Shown here: one piece after another, positions 8,109 to 17,002 of the stretch | Layout of the letters: the number at the start of each line of letters is the position of its first letter | Position numbering within the stretch: the first letter of the stretch is position 1 | NCBI RefSeq assembly: GCF_900112605.1 | Contig: NZ_FOMJ01000010.1 | Location: 1 to 64,000 of the forward strand | Length of the DNA: 64,000 nucleotides | Direction: 5' to 3' | Source: Thiohalospira halophila DSM 15071 | GTDB lineage: Bacteria > Pseudomonadota > Gammaproteobacteria > Thiohalospirales > Thiohalospiraceae | Program-made: the position numbers and the translations under genes | Notes under the pieces: model-generated | Database searches by the model: none | Seen by the model: the letters and a program-made list of their open reading frames with translations, nothing else | What the model was told of the DNA's origin: nothing

Positions 8109-9740
8109 ATGCTGCGTCGGCGGACTCGGGTCTTCCTCGGCGTCTCGGCCTTCCTGGCCGTGGTGGACATCAGCTTCGTGGCCCTCAACCAGCAGGCGAG
8201 CCTGCGCGCCCTGGAGGATGCCCTGGAGCGGCGCGGTCAGGCCGCCATGCGTACATTCCGGGTGGGAATGGCGCTCTCCGAGGACAACATGCTCCAGATG
8301 GCCACGTTCGTGAGCCATGACCCCCACGTCCGGACCCTGTTCCGCCAGGGTGCCGAGGCCGTTGAGGCGGAAGGGGGTGGCGCCGGTGGCCCGCGCGCGC
8401 AGCACTACCGCCGTGCCCTCTACGACCAGGTCTACCGGAGCTGGTCGGAACTCACCGATCTCTTCGGTTTCCGCCAGCTCCACTTCCACCTGCCCCCCGG
8501 CTCCACCAGCTTCCTGCGGGTCCATCGCCCGGACAAGTTCGGTGATTCCATGCACGACCTCCGCCATACAGTAGTGACCGTGAATGCGGAGCAGGAGCCG
8601 GTTACCGGCTTCGAGACCGGTCGTGTCTACTCCGGACTGCGCGGCGTCACGCCGGTCTACGCCCCCATCGACGACGGCGACCAGACCTTCGTCGGCGCCC
8701 TGGAGGCGGGGATCTCCTTCCAGCGACTCCTGGATCGGCTACAGCCCCGGATCAGTGGAGAGGCAGCCGTCCTCCTGGGAGAAGGACATGTCCGGTCGAG
8801 CATGTGGCCGGAGGCCATCCGGCGCCATTTCGGTGCCGACCAGCCGCAGCACGGCTACTACCTGGAGGCCGCCACGCGTGACGGATTCCTGGAACTCACG
8901 GGTCGACTGCAGCCGGAGCTGGCTGCCGCGGGGAAACGGACCCGCCTCCTCCGAAATACTGCCCAGGGAGCGGTCGCCGTCACCCACGCCCCGTTGTACG
9001 ACTTCCTGGGCCAACAGGGCGGGGAGCTACCGCCGGTGGGACGCCTGGTCATCGCCCAGGACGCCAGCGAGGCCGTAACCGAATTCAACCTGACCCAGCG
9101 GCGCAATATCGCCTTTGCCATCGCCACCTTCATCCTCTTCGAGATCCTGCTCTACATCGGGATCCGACGGCTCTCGAGGCGTCTGGAGGACGAGGTCGAT
9201 GAACGCACGCGGGAGGTCCACGACCTCAATCAGCGCCTGCGCGACCAGGCCACCCGCGATACCCTCACGGGCCTGGCCAATCGCCGGCACTTCATGGAAC
9301 GGCTGGCCGAGGAGATTGCCCGGGCCCGCCGGGCCGGCCATGCCCTGTCGCTGGCCATCGCCGACGTCGACCACTTCAAGCAGATCAACGACGAATACGG
9401 ACATGTCGCGGGTGATGCCGCCCTGCGGACCCTGGCGGCGGTCTTGGAGCGGCATCAACGGGTAAGCGACCTCCCCGCCCGCTACGGCGGCGAGGAATTC
9501 ACCATCCTCATGCCGGAGACCGACCTCACAGGAGCGGAAACGGCCATGGAGGACCTCCGCCAGCGGGTGGAAGGGACCGCCGTGGACCGGCCGGAGGAGG
9601 GCCCGATCCACCAGACCATCAGCGTCGGGGTTGCCGCCCTGCAATCGGGGGATACGGCCGACACCCTGATCCAGCGCGCCGACGCGGCCCTCTACCGGGC
9701 CAAGAGAACCGGTCGCAACCGGGTCATCAGCGAGGGCTAG
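8109..9740 (+). CDS. Membrane diguanylate cyclase (periplasmic sensor plus GGDEF)
   Basis: The 543-residue protein has a TM helix (about residues 8-26), a roughly 300-residue periplasmic sensor of probable double-Cache type, a second TM (IAFAIATFILFEILLYIGI, about 330-350), a short coiled coil, and a C-terminal GGDEF domain. The active site is RYGGEEF (GGEEF at 460-464), and DVDHFKQINDEYGH carries the metal-binding Asp. The inhibitory I-site RVSD (451-454) lies just upstream, so feedback inhibition by cyclic di-GMP is expected. It makes c-di-GMP from two GTP in response to an unknown periplasmic signal. Its stop overlaps the convergent SulP stop at 9737-9740. Confidence 0.92.
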   Translation: MLRRRTRVFLGVSAFLAVVDISFVALNQQASLRALEDALERRGQAAMRTFRVGMALSEDNMLQMATFVSHDPHVRTLFRQGAEAVEAEGGGAGGPRAQHYRRALYDQVYRSWSELTDLFGFRQLHFHLPPGSTSFLRVHRPDKFGDSMHDLRHTVVTVNAEQEPVTGFETGRVYSGLRGVTPVYAPIDDGDQTFVGALEAGISFQRLLDRLQPRISGEAAVLLGEGHVRSSMWPEAIRRHFGADQPQHGYYLEAATRDGFLELTGRLQPELAAAGKRTRLLRNTAQGAVAVTHAPLYDFLGQQGGELPPVGRLVIAQDASEAVTEFNLTQRRNIAFAIATFILFEILLYIGIRRLSRRLEDEVDERTREVHDLNQRLRDQATRDTLTGLANRRHFMERLAEEIARARRAGHALSLAIADVDHFKQINDEYGHVAGDAALRTLAAVLERHQRVSDLPARYGGEEFTILMPETDLTGAETAMEDLRQRVEGTAVDRPEEGPIHQTISVGVAALQSGDTADTLIQRADAALYRAKRTGRNRVISEG

Positions 9741-11239
9741 TGGCCCCCGCCCAGCTCCACGTCCTTGTCGTGGAGCGCCAGCCGATCGTGGAGCTCGCCG
9801 CTGGAGCCCTCCGGCCGGAGCACCTCCACCTCCATGCCGCGGCGACGGAACTTGCCCACCACCTTGTCGATGGCGTCCACGGCGGAGCTGTCCCAGAGCG
9901 CGACGTGGCGCAGGTCCAGCACCACGTTGTGGATGGGCTCGCGATAGTCGAACTGGTCGATGAACTTGTCCACGGCGACGAAGAAGAGCTGGCCCCGGAC
10001 GGTGTAGGTCCGGGTCCGCTCCGCCGCGTCCAGTTCGCTGCCCACCTCGATGGCCCGGGCCATCTTCCGGGCGAAGAAGACCGCGCTCAGGATCACCCCG
10101 GCGATGACCCCCATGGAGAGGTCGTGGGTGTAGACCACGGTGGCGACGGTAACCACCAGCACGGTGGCGTCGGTGCGCGGGAGCCGGTGGAGGGTCTTGA
10201 GGGAGGACCAGTCGAAGGTGGCCACGGAGACCATGATCATCACCGCTACCAGCGCCGCCATGGGGATGATGGCCACCAGGTCCCCCAGGACCAGGATGAA
10301 GAAGAGCAGGAAGAGCCCCGCCGCCAGGGTGGAGAGGCGCCCCAGGCCGCCGGACTGGATGTTGATCACCGACTGCCCGATCATGGCGCAGCTGGCCATA
10401 CCGCCGAAGAAGCCCGTGACGATGTTGGCGATACCCTGCCCCTGGGCCTCGGTGTTCTTGCCGCTGGGGGTGTCGGTGAGGTCATCGACGATGGAGGCAG
10501 TCAGCAGCGACTCCAGCAGCCCCACCACGGCCAGGGCCAGGGAGTAGGGGAAGATGATCTGCAGCGTCTCCAGGTTCCACGGGATCTCCGGGAAGAGGAA
10601 GACCGGCAGGCCCGACGGCATCTCCCCCATGTCCCCCACCTGCAGGGTCTCCAGCCCCTGCCACCAGACCACCGCGGTCAGGGCCACGATGATGACCAGC
10701 GGCGCCGGCAGCAACCGCGGGTAGCCCGGGATGTGCGGCAGGGTATAGAGCAGCACCAGCCCCACCGCCACCAGGGCCCACATGGTGGTATTCCCGTCGG
10801 TGAGATAGGGGACCTGGGAGAGGAAGATGAGGATGGCCAGGGAGTTGACGAAGCCCACCATCACCGTGCGCGGGATGAACATCATGTACCGCGCCAGCTT
10901 GGCCCAGGCGAAGAGGATCTGGATGACCCCGGTGAGCAGCGTCGCCGCCAGCAGATACTGGAGGCCGTGGTCGCCCACCAGGTCCACCACCAGCAGCGCC
11001 ATGGCGCCGGTGGCGGCCGAGATCATCCCGGGACGGCCGCCGGCGATGGCGATGACCACCGCCATGGTGAAGGAGGCGTAGAGCCCCACGCTGGGGTCCA
11101 CCCCGGCGATGATGGAGAAGGCGATGGCCTCGGGGATGAGGGCCAGGGCGACCACGGCGCCGGCGATGAGGTCGCCGCGGACATTGAAGAACCATATGCC
11201 GCGCTGGCGCTCCCAGGCGGCCTGCAGAGACTGCTTCAC
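9737..11239 (-). CDS. SulP-family anion transporter with STAS domain
   Basis: The roughly 500-residue protein starts with [20 protein letters not shown], the SulP signature, and has about 12-14 hydrophobic segments. It ends in a cytoplasmic STAS domain ([20 protein letters not shown]). SulP proteins carry sulfate, bicarbonate or other anions, usually with sodium or protons; the substrate cannot be told here. I chose GTG 11239 because the conserved core starts about 10 residues later. The frame remains open to a TTG at 11326, but those added residues are Pro/Gly/Arg-rich and unlike the family. The divergent neighbour is a universal stress protein, a frequent SulP companion. Confidence 0.85.
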   Translation of the reverse strand: MKQSLQAAWERQRGIWFFNVRGDLIAGAVVALALIPEAIAFSIIAGVDPSVGLYASFTMAVVIAIAGGRPGMISAATGAMALLVVDLVGDHGLQYLLAATLLTGVIQILFAWAKLARYMMFIPRTVMVGFVNSLAILIFLSQVPYLTDGNTTMWALVAVGLVLLYTLPHIPGYPRLLPAPLVIIVALTAVVWWQGLETLQVGDMGEMPSGLPVFLFPEIPWNLETLQIIFPYSLALAVVGLLESLLTASIVDDLTDTPSGKNTEAQGQGIANIVTGFFGGMASCAMIGQSVINIQSGGLGRLSTLAAGLFLLFFILVLGDLVAIIPMAALVAVMIMVSVATFDWSSLKTLHRLPRTDATVLVVTVATVVYTHDLSMGVIAGVILSAVFFARKMARAIEVGSELDAAERTRTYTVRGQLFFVAVDKFIDQFDYREPIHNVVLDLRHVALWDSSAVDAIDKVVGKFRRRGMEVEVLRPEGSSGELHDRLALHDKDVELGGGH

Positions 11240-11459
11240 GAATACGTATCCCGTTCCGGTGAACTTCCGCACCGGCCCGGAGCGGCGTCCGGGGGCCGTG
11301 GCGAGCGAGGGGGAGGCCGGTTGCAACCGGCCGGCTCTCGGTACAGACTGGCTTACCGAGTTAAAGGGAATATTTTAGCAGCTTGCGGCCCCATCCTGAA
11401 GGTTGCCGGTGACCCGGCCTTCGGGGCCGCCCGGCCCAAACCGACCACGGGGATCACGC

Positions 11460-11945
11460 ATGCTCCAGCGCGTCATCATCGCCATCGACTTCTCCACCGC
11501 CTCGGCCCAGGCCCTGGCGGTGGCCCGGCAGCACTGCACCGGCGCCACCATCCGCCTGCTCCACGTCATGCGCCCCGCCGATGTGGCGGCCAGCAGCGCC
11601 GCCGGCGCTGCCCACACCGGCTCCTCGCCGCTCTCCTCCAGGGACATGCGCGACAGCGCCGAGCAGAAGGCGATGGAGCGGCTGGAGTCCTGGGCCCAGG
11701 AGGGCGAGGAGTGCGGCCTGGGCGTGGGCAACGCCGCCGAGGAGATCATGCGCCAGGCCGAGGAGTTCGAGGCCGACATGATCGTCATGGGCACCCGCGG
11801 CCGGAGTCAGCTCTCCAACATGCTCCACGGCTCGGCTACCGAGTGGCTCATCCGCCACGCCCACCAGCCGGTGCTGGTGGTCCACGAGGTGCCCATGAAC
11901 GACTCCACCCGGGCCCACCTGCCCCCCACCGAGATCAACGACTAG
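11460..11945 (+). CDS. Universal stress protein UspA family
   Basis: This 161-residue single-domain protein has MLQRVIIAIDFS at the N-terminus and AAEEIMRQAEEFEADMIVMG in the middle. The ATP-binding signature GTRGRSQLSNMLHGS follows the G-x2-G-x9-G-S/T pattern, and it is followed by HQPVLVV. ATP-binding Usp proteins support survival under stress. The start is ATG 11460, where the fold begins; upstream in-frame codons lie in Pro/Gly-rich non-conserved sequence. It is divergent from the SulP transporter and convergent with the Prx5-like gene (3 nt between stop codons). Confidence 0.88.
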   Translation: MLQRVIIAIDFSTASAQALAVARQHCTGATIRLLHVMRPADVAASSAAGAAHTGSSPLSSRDMRDSAEQKAMERLESWAQEGEECGLGVGNAAEEIMRQAEEFEADMIVMGTRGRSQLSNMLHGSATEWLIRHAHQPVLVVHEVPMNDSTRAHLPPTEIND

Positions 11946-11948
11946 GGC

Positions 11949-12440
11949 TCAGCGCCCGAGTTCGTCCAGCGCCGACAGCACGCTCTCGGCGCTGGACTTG
12001 TCCACGCCGCCCCCGGCATCCACGCCCAGCCACTGGATCACGCCATCCTCGGCGATGAGGGCGTAGCGCTTGCTGCGCGTGCCCAGCCCCATGCCGCTGG
12101 CGTCAAACGTCATGCCCATGGCACCGGCGAAATCGGCGTTGCCGTCGGCCAGCATGGTGAGCACCTGGGCGTTCTGGTCGCGCTGCCAGGCGTCCATGAC
12201 GAAGGCATCATTCACCGCGGTGCAGGCGATGGTCTCCACCCCCCGGCCGCGCAGGTCGTCCTCCCGGGTGACGAATCCGGGCAGATGGGTATTGGAGCAG
12301 CCCGGGGTGAAGGCCCCGGGGACGGCAAAGAGGACCACGCGGCCACTGCCCAGGGCCCGGGTGGACTCCACCGGCTCGGGGCCGCTCTCGCCCATGCGGT
12401 AGAGCGTCGCGGAGGGGATGCTGGCACCGGTCTCGATCAT
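11949..12440 (-). CDS. Peroxiredoxin, Prx5-like redoxin
   Basis: The 163-residue protein contains VVLFAVPGAFTPGCSNTHLP with the peroxidatic Cys in the PGAFTPxC motif of the Prx5/PMP20 group. It is followed by ACTAVNDAFVMDAWQ and a C-terminal region with no obvious resolving Cys pair. It reduces hydroperoxides using an external thiol such as glutathione or glutaredoxin. ATG 12440 follows AGGAG (AGGAGCGCGACC), so the longer open frame upstream is not used. It stands alone on the minus strand, just downstream of the recJ-like gene. Confidence 0.9.
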   Translation of the reverse strand: MIETGASIPSATLYRMGESGPEPVESTRALGSGRVVLFAVPGAFTPGCSNTHLPGFVTREDDLRGRGVETIACTAVNDAFVMDAWQRDQNAQVLTMLADGNADFAGAMGMTFDASGMGLGTRSKRYALIAEDGVIQWLGVDAGGGVDKSSAESVLSALDELGR

Positions 12441-12478
12441 GGTCGCGCTCCTGATTGCGGTCGATTTCACCGACTCCC

Positions 12479-14308
12479 TCAGGATGGGCCAGCCACACCA
12501 CGATTCAACCCCACCGACTCCATGGCCCGCACCACCGCCTGGGCGTTGCGGCGGCCGCGCCACTCGTTGGCCTCCAGGGCGAAGGCCACCCGCAGGGCGT
12601 CCCCCGGCGCCGGGAGCCAGCCCTGGCCGCCGTCGGCCAGGGCACCGAAGAAGATCCCCGGTAGCTCGTCGGCCCCCTCACCGGCCAGCCACAGCCGCAG
12701 GTGGCGGCCGTCCCGCGTGGGCTCCGCCCGGGCCACCTCGAACCGACCCTCGAACACCGGGGCGGGAAAGCCGTTGCCGAAGGGGGCCAGGGCCGCCAGC
12801 TCCGCCACCGTCTCCAGGCTGCAATCCGCCGCCGGCAGTGCCCCATCGGTGGCCACCACGGGGCCGACCTCCGCCGGCAACTCCGGCCCCGCATGGGCCT
12901 CGAAGGCCTCCCGTAGCGGCCCGATCCCCTCCTCGGCCAGGGTAAGACCGGCGGCGGCGGCGTGGCCGCCAAAGGCGTGGAAGAGCCCCGGCTCGGCCTC
13001 GGCCACGGCCTGGAGGGCATCCCGCAGGTGCAACCCCGGGACGCTGCGGGCGGAACCGGCCACCATCCCGGCGTCGCGGGCGTGGGGCGAGAGGCAGATG
13101 GCTGGGCGACCGGTGGCCTCCACCAGCCGGCTGGCGACGATGCCGTGGACGCCGGCGTGGCCGTCGGGCAGGTGGACCACCAGGGTCCGGCGGCCGGCGG
13201 CGTACTGACGCCGCGCCTCGGCCAGGGCGGTGGCCAGCAGCTCCCGCTCGATGCCCTTGCGCGCCTCGTTCTCCGCCTCCACCAGCCCCGCCAGCTCCTC
13301 CAGCTCCGCCGCGGCCCGGGCCCGCAGGAGCCGTACCCCCGCCCCGGCGTGGTCCAGGCGGCCGCGGGCATTGAGGCGCGGGCCGAAGAGGAAGGCCAGA
13401 TCCCCGGCATCCACCGCCCCGTCACGGCCGGCCGCCGCCTGGATGGCGGCCCAGCAGGGCCGATGGTGGCCGTTGATGAGCCGCAGGCCGGCGGTGACCA
13501 CGGCGCGGTTGTTCAGGGAGCCGCCGAGGTCGACGCAATCGGCCACCGTGCCCAGGGCCACCCAGTCCAAGAGCCCGGCCAGGCGCGCCTGCCCCCCGGG
13601 ATGGCCACGCTCGGCCAGCCGCGAGCGCACCCGCGCCATGAGCAGCCAGGCGACCATGACCCCGGCGATGGCGGAGTCGGGGTAGGCGCTGTCCACCCGC
13701 GCCGGGGAGACGCAGGCCAGGGCACTGGCCGGCGACCCCTCGGCTGGCAGGGCGTGGTGGTCGGTGACGATGGTCTCGATGCCGGCGGCGGCCAGGCGGG
13801 CGATCCGCGGCTCGTCCGAGGAGCCGTTGTCGGCGGTGATGATCAGGTCCGGCCGCCGGTCGGCGGCGAGGATCCGGTCGGCCAGGGGGTCGGAGAGGCC
13901 GTAGCCCTCCTCCAGGCGATGACCGATCCAGGACTGGACCCGTTCCGCCGGGTGGCCGAAGAGGTCCACCAGCGCCGCCTGCAGGACGGCGTGGGCGGTG
14001 ACGCCGTCGACGTCGTGGTCGGTCTCCAGGGCGATGGTCTCCCCGGCCTCCAGGGCGGCGATGATCCGGTCGGCGGCCGCGTCGACATCCGGCAGGGTCG
14101 CCGGGTCGTCCAGCTGTTCCAGCCCCGGCGCCGACCAGCCCTCGATCCCGCCGGCGGCGGCCACGGTCTCCGGGGCCACCCCGCGTCCGGCCAGGATCCG
14201 CGCCTGTAGCGGGGTCGCCCCCACCGCCTCCAGGGCGGCCTGCTGTTCGGGATCGACGGCACGGGACCGGATGGCCGGGGGTGGCAGGGGGGTATCGGGG
14301 GCATTCAT
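12479..14308 (-). CDS. recJ: RecJ-like DHH/DHHA1 single-strand exonuclease
   Basis: The 609-residue protein carries the RecJ motifs: DHDVDG (about 97-102), TADNG (about 158-162), VTDHHALP (DHH about 183-185), DWVALGTVADCVDL, and FGPRLNARGRLDHA. The DHHA1 nucleic-acid domain includes HGIVASRLVEATGRPAICL and FHAFGGHAAAAGL. RecJ degrades single-stranded DNA 5' to 3' in repair and recombination. The first motif has His where Tyr is usual (DYDVDG). Sequence divergence and the unusual location beside dinB leave open that this is a paralogue rather than the main RecJ. The start ATG 14308 overlaps the dinB stop by 4 nt (ATGA). Confidence 0.82.
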   Translation of the reverse strand: MNAPDTPLPPPAIRSRAVDPEQQAALEAVGATPLQARILAGRGVAPETVAAAGGIEGWSAPGLEQLDDPATLPDVDAAADRIIAALEAGETIALETDHDVDGVTAHAVLQAALVDLFGHPAERVQSWIGHRLEEGYGLSDPLADRILAADRRPDLIITADNGSSDEPRIARLAAAGIETIVTDHHALPAEGSPASALACVSPARVDSAYPDSAIAGVMVAWLLMARVRSRLAERGHPGGQARLAGLLDWVALGTVADCVDLGGSLNNRAVVTAGLRLINGHHRPCWAAIQAAAGRDGAVDAGDLAFLFGPRLNARGRLDHAGAGVRLLRARAAAELEELAGLVEAENEARKGIERELLATALAEARRQYAAGRRTLVVHLPDGHAGVHGIVASRLVEATGRPAICLSPHARDAGMVAGSARSVPGLHLRDALQAVAEAEPGLFHAFGGHAAAAGLTLAEEGIGPLREAFEAHAGPELPAEVGPVVATDGALPAADCSLETVAELAALAPFGNGFPAPVFEGRFEVARAEPTRDGRHLRLWLAGEGADELPGIFFGALADGGQGWLPAPGDALRVAFALEANEWRGRRNAQAVVRAMESVGLNRGVAGPS

Positions 14309-15372
14309 GCCGAGAAGAGCTCCAGTTGTTCCGCGTCCGGGGCCGGCTCCAGGCCGCTGGCGGTGACGCCGAGCAAGCGGACGCCGCGCGCCTCGGCCTC
14401 GGTGCGGGTGCGCAGGATACACGCCCAGTGGCCCAGGGTCGCCGCCTCCGCCGTGGGCCGCTCCAGGGTCTGGCGGCGGGTGACGGTGGTGAAGTCGGGG
14501 TAGCGCGCCTTGAGGGTCACCGTCCGCGCCACCAGCCCCCGACGGTCCAGCTGCCCGGCCACGTGGTCGGCCATGCCGGCCAGGATCCGGTCCTGCTCCG
14601 CCGGATCGGTAAGATCCCGCGGGAAGGTATCCTCCACGCCCAGGCTCTTGCGCGCCCGCTTCTCCTCCCCCACCGGCCGGTCGTCGTGGCCGTGGGCGAA
14701 GGCGTGCAGTGTGGCGCCGAACTGGCCCAGGGCGGCGGCCAGCGCCTCCAGCGGCTGTTCGCGCAGTTCCGCCACCGTCGTGATCCCCAGCTCCGCCAGG
14801 GTGCGCTCGGTGGCCGGACCGACGCCGTGGAGCCGGCGCACCGGCAGCGGTGCCAGGAAGTCGAGGACGCGATGGGGCGGCACCACGGTGAGGCCGTCGG
14901 GCTTGTCCTGGTCGGAGGCAATCTTGGCCACCAGGGGCGTGGCGGAGACGCCGATGCTCACCGTCAGCCCGGTCTCCACCCGGACCCGCTCGCGGATGGC
15001 ACGGGCGACGGTGGTGGCGGAGCCGTCCGGCCCCAGGTGGTCGGTGACATCCAGCCACGCCTCGTCCAGGGAGGCGGGCTCCACCCGGTCGGTGAAATCG
15101 GCGAAGATCGCCATGATCCGCTCCGACTCCTGCCGGTAGCGCTCGATCTCCGGGCGCAGGAAGACGGCATGGGGGCAGAGCCGGCGCGCCGTGGCCGCCG
15201 GCTGGGCCGAGTGGATCCCGTAGGCGCGGGCGGCATAATTGGCGGTGGAGACCACGCCGCGCCCCTCCGGGTCGCCGCCGATGACCAGCGGGACCTCGCG
15301 CAGCGCCGGCTCGTCCCGCATGTGCACGGCGGCGAAGAAGCTGTCCATGTCACAATGGAGGATGCGGCGCAC
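14305..15372 (-). CDS. dinB: DNA polymerase IV (Y-family translesion polymerase)
   Basis: The 355-residue protein begins MRRILHCDMDSFFAAVHMRD with the catalytic Asp pair region. It continues with RGVVSTANYAARAYGIHSAQP, LCPHAVFLRP and the second catalytic motif PASLDEAWLDVT. The thumb helix-hairpin-helix (RLHGVGPATERTLAELGI) and the little-finger domain follow. It is full length for DinB but appears to lack a long C-terminal beta-clamp tail. It copies past damaged template bases with low fidelity. It is the middle gene of a tight smr-dinB-recJ unit: 7 nt after smr and overlapping the recJ-like start. Confidence 0.92.
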   Translation of the reverse strand: MRRILHCDMDSFFAAVHMRDEPALREVPLVIGGDPEGRGVVSTANYAARAYGIHSAQPAATARRLCPHAVFLRPEIERYRQESERIMAIFADFTDRVEPASLDEAWLDVTDHLGPDGSATTVARAIRERVRVETGLTVSIGVSATPLVAKIASDQDKPDGLTVVPPHRVLDFLAPLPVRRLHGVGPATERTLAELGITTVAELREQPLEALAAALGQFGATLHAFAHGHDDRPVGEEKRARKSLGVEDTFPRDLTDPAEQDRILAGMADHVAGQLDRRGLVARTVTLKARYPDFTTVTRRQTLERPTAEAATLGHWACILRTRTEAEARGVRLLGVTASGLEPAPDAEQLELFSA

Positions 15373-15379
15373 GGCGGCC

Positions 15380-15634
15380 TCAGAAACGGAAGTAGACGAA
15401 GAGGCGGCCGTGGTTCTTGGCGTCCTTGTCCACCCGGTGGTAGCGCGCCTTGACCTCCGGGCGGTCCAGGAACTTCAGGACGCGCTTCTTGAGCTGGCCG
15501 GAGCCCTTGCCGGGGATGATCTCCACGGTCTTGATACGCTTGGCCTCGGCATCGTCCATGGCCCGCTGGAGGGCGGATTCGATGGCCTCGCCGCGGTTGA
15601 AGATGGGGTGCAGATCGACCTTGAGCTTCGCCAC
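15380..15634 (-). CDS. Stand-alone Smr-domain protein
   Basis: The 84-residue protein matches an Smr (small MutS-related) domain: KLKVDLHPIFNRGEAIESAL with the D-L-H motif, KTVEIIPGKGSGQLKKRVLKFL with the G-K-G loop, and a basic C-terminus ending FVYFRF. Smr domains nick or bind DNA or RNA; the stand-alone bacterial form is not well defined. GTG 15634 is chosen because GGGAGGCGAAC precedes it and the domain begins immediately. Upstream codons in the open frame are not conserved-looking. It is first in an apparent operon with dinB and the recJ-like gene. Confidence 0.75.
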   Translation of the reverse strand: MAKLKVDLHPIFNRGEAIESALQRAMDDAEAKRIKTVEIIPGKGSGQLKKRVLKFLDRPEVKARYHRVDKDAKNHGRLFVYFRF

Positions 15635-15709
15635 GTTCGCCTCCCGTTCGGCCTCGAGTATACCCACCGCCGGGCCCGGGCGACCACCGGTGAACTTTTC
15701 CACACATCC

Positions 15710-15718
15710 TGTGGATAA
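15710..15718 (-). promoter_or_regulatory. Consensus DnaA box upstream of smr-dinB-recJ
   Basis: TTATCCACA reads on the minus strand at 15718-15710, an exact match to the DnaA box consensus. A second related TGTGGA follows at 15722-15727. The site is about 75 nt upstream of the smr start and could be part of its promoter region. A single box can arise by chance; function is inference. Confidence 0.35.
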
Positions 15719-15940
15719 CCCTGTGGAGGTAACGTTGGAACGTGGGCTCAGCCCGCACCAGAGCGGGGCCGACGCCAATCTGGTGGATCCTTGCTCATGA
15801 ATTGTAAGTTACTGATAAAAATGCAGATTCTATAAGGCACTGATGCTCCGTGGAGAAGAGACACGGCGGATAGTCAAGGCCTTGACGGCGGCCGCGAAGC
15901 TGTTGATAAGAAGACCCTGAAACCGATATCGGGAGTAGCC

Positions 15941-16954
15941 TTGCCCCTGGAAACGAGCCCCTTTCGCCCGGCCTGGTGGCTCCCCGGCCCCCACGCCCAG
16001 ACCCTGTGGCCCCACCTCTGCCGGCCCCGACCGCGGGTGGCCACCCGCCCCGAGCGGGTGGAGCTGGATGATGGCGACTTCATCGACCTGGCCCACGGGG
16101 ATGGTCCGGCAGCGGCCCCCCGGGTCCTGCTCCTGCACGGGCTGGAGGGCTCCCTGCGCTCCCAGTACGCCCGCGGCATGATGGCCGCCCTGAGCCGGAG
16201 CGGCCTGCGCCCGGTCTTCATGCACTGGCGGGGCTGCAGCGGCGAGCCCAACCGCCTGCCGCGGAGCTACCACTCCGGCGCCACCGACGACATCGCCCGG
16301 GTGGTGGCCCACCTGCGCGCCCGGGAGCCCGAGACCCCCCTGGCGGCCATCGGCTGGTCCCTGGGCGGCAATGCCCTGCTCAAGTGGCTGGGGGAAACCG
16401 GCTCTGCCAACCCCCTGGCGGCCGCGGCCGCCATCTCCGTGCCCTTCCGCCTGGAGCGGGCGGCCGCCCGCATGGATCGCGGCTTCTCCCGGCTCTACCA
16501 GTGGCGCCTGGTGGGGGAGCTGCGGCGCAGCCTGGAGGCCAAGCGCCGGCTCCGGGGGCTCGAGCTCCCGGAGCCGCTCCGGGGCGGCTTCCGCGCCTTC
16601 GACGACGCCGTCACGGCCCCCCTGCACGGCTACCGGGATGCCAACGACTACTACGCCCGGGCCAGCAGCCGGCCCTGGCTGGGCCGGATCACCGTCCCGA
16701 CCCGGATCCTCCACGCCCTGGATGACCCCTTCATGGACCCCGGCGCCATCCCCACGGCCCGGGAGCTACCGCCCGCCGTCACCCTGGAACTCGCCCGCCG
16801 CGGCGGCCACGTCGGTTTCGTGGAGGGCGCCCTCCCCGGCCGTCCCCAGTACTATGCCGAGCACCGCATCCCGGCCTGGTTGAAAGGACAGCTTTCGCTA
16901 CAAGACCCCGACAGCGCGGCGTTGAAAGCGGGCTACCCTTGTAGCAGCATCTAA
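15941..16954 (+). CDS. YheT-like alpha/beta hydrolase
   Basis: The 337-residue protein shows the YheT pattern: FRPAWWLPGPHAQTLWPHL near the N-terminus, LLLHGLEGS (oxyanion loop), MHWRGCSGEPNRLPRSYHSG, the nucleophile elbow AAIGWSLGGNALLKWLGE, ILHALDDPFM (acidic residue) and RRGGHVGFVEG (His). These enzymes are predicted esterases or hydrolases of unknown substrate. The best start is TTG 15941, preceded by GGGAG at about 7 nt; no suitable ATG lies close. It is followed 48 nt later by egtB on the same strand. Confidence 0.85.
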   Translation: MPLETSPFRPAWWLPGPHAQTLWPHLCRPRPRVATRPERVELDDGDFIDLAHGDGPAAAPRVLLLHGLEGSLRSQYARGMMAALSRSGLRPVFMHWRGCSGEPNRLPRSYHSGATDDIARVVAHLRAREPETPLAAIGWSLGGNALLKWLGETGSANPLAAAAAISVPFRLERAAARMDRGFSRLYQWRLVGELRRSLEAKRRLRGLELPEPLRGGFRAFDDAVTAPLHGYRDANDYYARASSRPWLGRITVPTRILHALDDPFMDPGAIPTARELPPAVTLELARRGGHVGFVEGALPGRPQYYAEHRIPAWLKGQLSLQDPDSAALKAGYPCSSI

Positions 16955-17002
16955 CGGGAACCACCCACGCCCACGGTCCACCCGAACAGCAACGGAACCG
17001 CC

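Noticed and set aside
9740-12058. A 772-codon plus-strand frame rich in His, Asp and Gly, antisense to the SulP gene
   Set aside because: Composition is that of a shadow frame; the SulP protein on the other strand has clear motifs, and the frame also runs through the Usp and Prx5-like genes.
14309-15058. Upstream extension of the RecJ-like frame
   Set aside because: It overlaps dinB completely and the ATGA junction gives a natural start at 14308.
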